From positions 15,187 through 33,453 of the forward strand of contig DANA01000078.1 of NCBI GenBank assembly GCA_002508495.1: a DNA stretch of 18,267 bases. Reading direction: 5' to 3'. Below, piece by piece: positions 16,190 through 18,267 of this stretch. Within the stretch, counting starts at the first letter, position 1. The number at the start of each line of letters is the position of its first letter. Origin of the DNA: Methanoregula sp. UBA276 (lineage in GTDB: Archaea; Halobacteriota; Methanomicrobia; Methanomicrobiales; Methanospirillaceae). The notes under the pieces were generated by a model. The model ran no database searches and was not told the origin of the DNA. It saw only the letters and a program-made list of their open reading frames with translations. Both the position numbers and the translations under genes were made by a program.

Positions 16190-17815
16190 CTAGTTTTTCA
16201 CGAGATGTTTTCCGATTTTCAAAACCTTGGAAATCGCTTCATCGCAATCAAAATCCCGATCAAGATGTTTCTTCCTTGCCAGTTTTCCGATAGCCAGGAT
16301 CTTATCGTAGTCCGGGAGGGAAAGCGATCGTATGTCCGTCGCATTGACCTGGGTGTTCCCATTCAGTGCCCGGAAGTATTGGTCAATGATGGTTGTATTC
16401 AGGAGAGCTGAAATCCCGTACGCTTCATCGAGAGTCATCAGGGACCGGTTTTTATGAACATAGTTCAGGTGATTTTCGAGGCCGATAAATTCAAACTCGG
16501 AGAAATTATCGGCGTTCAATACGGCTGCATGAACCCGCTTCTTCTGCTCTTTCGAGGTAAACCGTTTCATGACAACGTAATTCCTAGTTGGTAGGACAAG
16601 GTTCTTCGATTCGGGATTAATTTCGATTGCCTTTGCTTTGCCATTCTTCCCGGCGGACCACTCAACATCGATTCCCTTAATGTTGTGCATCCACAGCAGC
16701 GGGACACAATTCGAATTCTCCAGGGTCGCCCTGAGATGTTTCAAAGCCCGGAAATCGACGACAGGTCCGGTTGAAATCTCAAATCCCAATGAGTGGAGTG
16801 TCTCGGGCCAAGAGTCGACGATCTCAATTATCTCCAGATCTGTTTTCGATATCGGAATCCGGATATAACAGTCGTCTCCCCGGCAGTAGGCAACGTCTTT
16901 TGATGGGACCGTCATTTCCTGGTATTGGGTGAATTGTCGATCGTAGCTCACACTGATGAGAGTTTCTCCGTCAGATTTTGGAAAGGCGTTCGTTGCATGG
17001 AATATAAGATTTTCCTGAAGGATCTCATCATCGACGAACACGTCCTTCCGGGTTTCAAAGAGATGAAGGCGATCGAGAGTAAGTGTATTGACAAACCATC
17101 GGCGTATTTTTGAATAATAGAGACCCGAGCAGAAACTTCTCGGGGTGATGAATACCATTTCACCTGTTTCGCTCAGTAACATTCCGGAAAGAAGCATAAA
17201 GAATGCATAAATGTTCGGCTGACCGTAAACATACTGTTGAAGTGCCAGCGCTTCGGGGGAAGATTTGTTTAGTTTGTAATAGGGGGGATTTGAAATAATC
17301 AGATCATACCTCGTTGTCAGATCAAGAGAATAGACTGTCCATCCCTCATCAGTTTCGACTTTTGCATGATGAAGAATAAAATCATTCTCAAAAATCTGAT
17401 AATCCATCGAACAATCCTGTTCATTCAACGCCATCTTGCAGGCTTCTAACGTTGACTGCAGAAACGGTAATACAGTTTTGTCATTCTCATAGACATGGAT
17501 CGAAATTTCGAGATTCCGACGATTTTCCTGAATAAATCGATCACAAATAGCAGCAACCAGTATTCCGGTTCCAGCGCCAGGATCTAAAATTCTTATTTTG
17601 TTGTTCTGCGGTGAGAATAATCCCGCCATGAACGACGCGATTTTGGGAGGTGTGAAGATCTGGCCTTTGAGTTTTCTACCCGTAACGGGATTCACTTCAC
17701 AATAGATCTTCGTCTGGTTATTGGCAAATTCAACAAGATTTTCAAAATTATTTTTTTCCGTTGAGTAGGGATTTAGAGTCGGTTTATTCTGGTTTTTTGA
17801 AATTATGGAGGTCAT
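16190..17815 (-). CDS. PstI/BsuBI-type DNA N6-adenine methyltransferase
   Basis: A 541-residue modification enzyme. Motif X region GQIFTPPKIASFMAGLF (51-67), motif I ILDPGAGTGIL (76-86, SAM binding), E110 as the motif II acid, NDFI (144-147) and catalytic motif IV SNPPYY (175-180) run in the gamma-class order. The C-terminal half (about 300-520) should recognise the target. The family methylates adenine in CTGCAG when paired with BsuBI/PstI nucleases, and the next gene is exactly that nuclease. The ATG at 17815 has GGTGA nine bases upstream. It is first in the operon, so methylation would precede cutting on entry to a new host. G+C is clearly below the gyr region. The stop TAG at 16192-16190 is 14 bases before the endonuclease start. 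Confidence 0.93.
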   Translation of the reverse strand: MTSIISKNQNKPTLNPYSTEKNNFENLVEFANNQTKIYCEVNPVTGRKLKGQIFTPPKIASFMAGLFSPQNNKIRILDPGAGTGILVAAICDRFIQENRRNLEISIHVYENDKTVLPFLQSTLEACKMALNEQDCSMDYQIFENDFILHHAKVETDEGWTVYSLDLTTRYDLIISNPPYYKLNKSSPEALALQQYVYGQPNIYAFFMLLSGMLLSETGEMVFITPRSFCSGLYYSKIRRWFVNTLTLDRLHLFETRKDVFVDDEILQENLIFHATNAFPKSDGETLISVSYDRQFTQYQEMTVPSKDVAYCRGDDCYIRIPISKTDLEIIEIVDSWPETLHSLGFEISTGPVVDFRALKHLRATLENSNCVPLLWMHNIKGIDVEWSAGKNGKAKAIEINPESKNLVLPTRNYVVMKRFTSKEQKKRVHAAVLNADNFSEFEFIGLENHLNYVHKNRSLMTLDEAYGISALLNTTIIDQYFRALNGNTQVNATDIRSLSLPDYDKILAIGKLARKKHLDRDFDCDEAISKVLKIGKHLVKN

Positions 17816-17890
17816 AGCCGATTCTCACCAATAATTGTAGAGTTGGATATGATAGATTCTTGTTTGTGGCCTTATTCATTTTTCCAATCT
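17816..17890 (-). promoter_or_regulatory. Promoter region of the restriction-modification operon
   Basis: AT-rich leader upstream of the methyltransferase. A TATA-like CTATCATA lies near 17848-17856, which would start transcription around 17825, close to the ribosome site GGTGA (17829-17825). The segment ACAATTATTGGTGAG just before the start codon shares AATTATTGGT with the gyrB upstream region, probably by chance. No controller-protein box of the type seen in C-regulated restriction systems was recognised. Confidence 0.35.
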
Positions 17891-18165
17891 GCTTACAATA
17901 GCCCACCCTTCAGCAAAACCTAAGCCCCGCCTCCCCCAGAGTACTATTCAGCCCACGGGCCCATGGGCGGGAGAAAAAGCATGGCAGATTTCGTACAGAG
18001 CGCAAATGCCAGGAGTGCAACCCGCACCCTTGCAAAAACCCATTGCGGATGTTGCGACGTACGGGCACGATCGCCCGTTCGGTCATCACCAGCAATCCCT
18101 CCCGGGTGTGTAGCGTATATGACCGCCATTGAGAGCCACCCCCCGCCCCCACTCCCAACTACAAA
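17891..18165. other. GC-rich stretch with no convincing gene, possible dispersed repeat
   Basis: About 275 bases between the island and the right-edge promoter, much richer in G+C than the operon. Both strands have open frames (minus 82 codons; plus open from 17963 to the edge), but both products are rich in Arg, Pro, Ser and Cys and look like no protein family. Two short hairpins are visible: GCCCA/TGGGC at 17951-17968 and a perfect six-base stem ACGGGC/GCCCGT with a six-base loop at 18061-18078. It may be a non-coding interspersed element; I cannot test copy number here. Confidence 0.3.
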
Positions 18166-18168
18166 GCC

Positions 18169-18177
18169 TATATATAA
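18169..18177 (+). promoter_or_regulatory. Strong TATA box for a rightward gene
   Basis: TATATATAA on the plus strand after the GC-rich stretch. The expected transcription start about 25-30 bases on is near 18200, three bases before an ATG, which suggests a leaderless or nearly leaderless message. Confidence 0.55.
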
Positions 18178-18202
18178 TTACGAAAAATATTTCTGGAACA
18201 CT

Positions 18203-18267
18203 ATGAACCGGTCCCTTTCAAGCTACCAGCAACCGGTTCCCATGAAAAATTCTCACGGAGATGATAC
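18203..18267 (+). CDS. Start of an unidentified rightward gene, partial (right edge)
   Basis: Twenty-one codons are visible from ATG at 18203 (begins MNRSLSSYQQPVP), with a second in-frame ATG at 18242; the frame stays open to the edge. Too little is present to assign a family. The call rests on the TATA box placed 25-30 bases before the first ATG. No Shine-Dalgarno precedes either ATG. The frame is also open upstream to before 17963, so the open frame alone proves nothing. Confidence 0.35.
   Translation, partial: MNRSLSSYQQPVPMKNSHGDD

Larger units (their letters stand above)
10901..17890. other. AT-rich genomic island carrying a three-gene defence operon
   Basis: Base composition shifts sharply: sample lines in gyrB are near two thirds G+C, in the large gene near 40 percent, and in the two restriction-modification genes in the mid to high forties. 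The left edge is the end of the Dam remnant and the right edge is near 17890, where G+C rises again. No integrase, tRNA gene, flanking direct repeat or terminal inverted repeat was found, so the mode of insertion is unknown. All three genes lie on the minus strand with gaps of 14 and 49 bases. The difference between the large gene and the restriction pair hints at separate origins. Confidence 0.7.

Noticed and set aside
10348..17835. AATTATTGGT shared in inverted orientation by the gyrB upstream region and the methyltransferase leader, as possible island ends
   Set aside because: Only ten A/T-rich bases, not at the composition boundaries, and not extended by flanking similarity, so chance is the simpler explanation.
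17910..18158. An 82-codon minus-strand open frame in the GC-rich spacer
   Set aside because: No Shine-Dalgarno, no family resemblance, and the plus strand is open too; more likely a non-coding element.
1..18267. CRISPR arrays, tRNA or rRNA genes, transposase or integrase genes
   Set aside because: No regularly spaced repeats, cloverleaf-like sequences or recombinase motifs were seen on either strand.

Overview
The window looks like a chromosome segment of a methanogenic archaeon, most likely order Methanomicrobiales (Methanoregula-like). This is inferred from archaeal TATA boxes just upstream of genes, a multi-PAS HisKA_2 sensor kinase of the kind abundant in that order, a bacterial-type gyrBA pair in an otherwise archaeal setting, and a QueG-like iron-sulfur protein. 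No species can be fixed from sequence alone. Almost every gene is on the minus strand; the two plus-strand calls are a methylase remnant and a possible gene entering the right edge.

The order below follows the coordinates; minus-strand transcription runs the other way. At 1-3519 there is a two-component pair: a 1021-residue hybrid kinase (receiver, five PAS, HisKA_2, ATPase), then, one base after its stop, a response regulator that continues into a PAS domain and runs off the left edge. At 3668-5527 lie a META-domain lipoprotein with its own promoter and probably a leaderless mRNA, a QueG-like double 4Fe-4S protein, and a YjbQ/UPF0047 protein. At 5690-10301 gyrB and gyrA overlap by 11 bases, with a textbook Shine-Dalgarno for a TTG start on gyrA.

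From about 10412 the character changes. A plus-strand fragment of a phage-type Dam adenine methylase (10412-10900) abuts an AT-rich block (10901 to about 17890), in clear contrast with the GC-rich core. The block is one minus-strand operon: a PstI/BsuBI-type adenine methyltransferase, its cognate BsuBI/PstI restriction endonuclease, and a 1416-residue protein. That protein joins an MTA/SAH-nucleosidase-like (purine phosphorylase superfamily) domain, a long TPR solenoid, a GreA/GreB C-terminal-like domain and a PIN nuclease-like domain. I read it as a restriction-modification system carrying a third, sensor/effector-type defence gene, and it is the most interesting object here. At 17890-18165 there is a GC-rich stretch with no convincing gene, followed by a strong TATA box and the probable start of a rightward gene at 18203.
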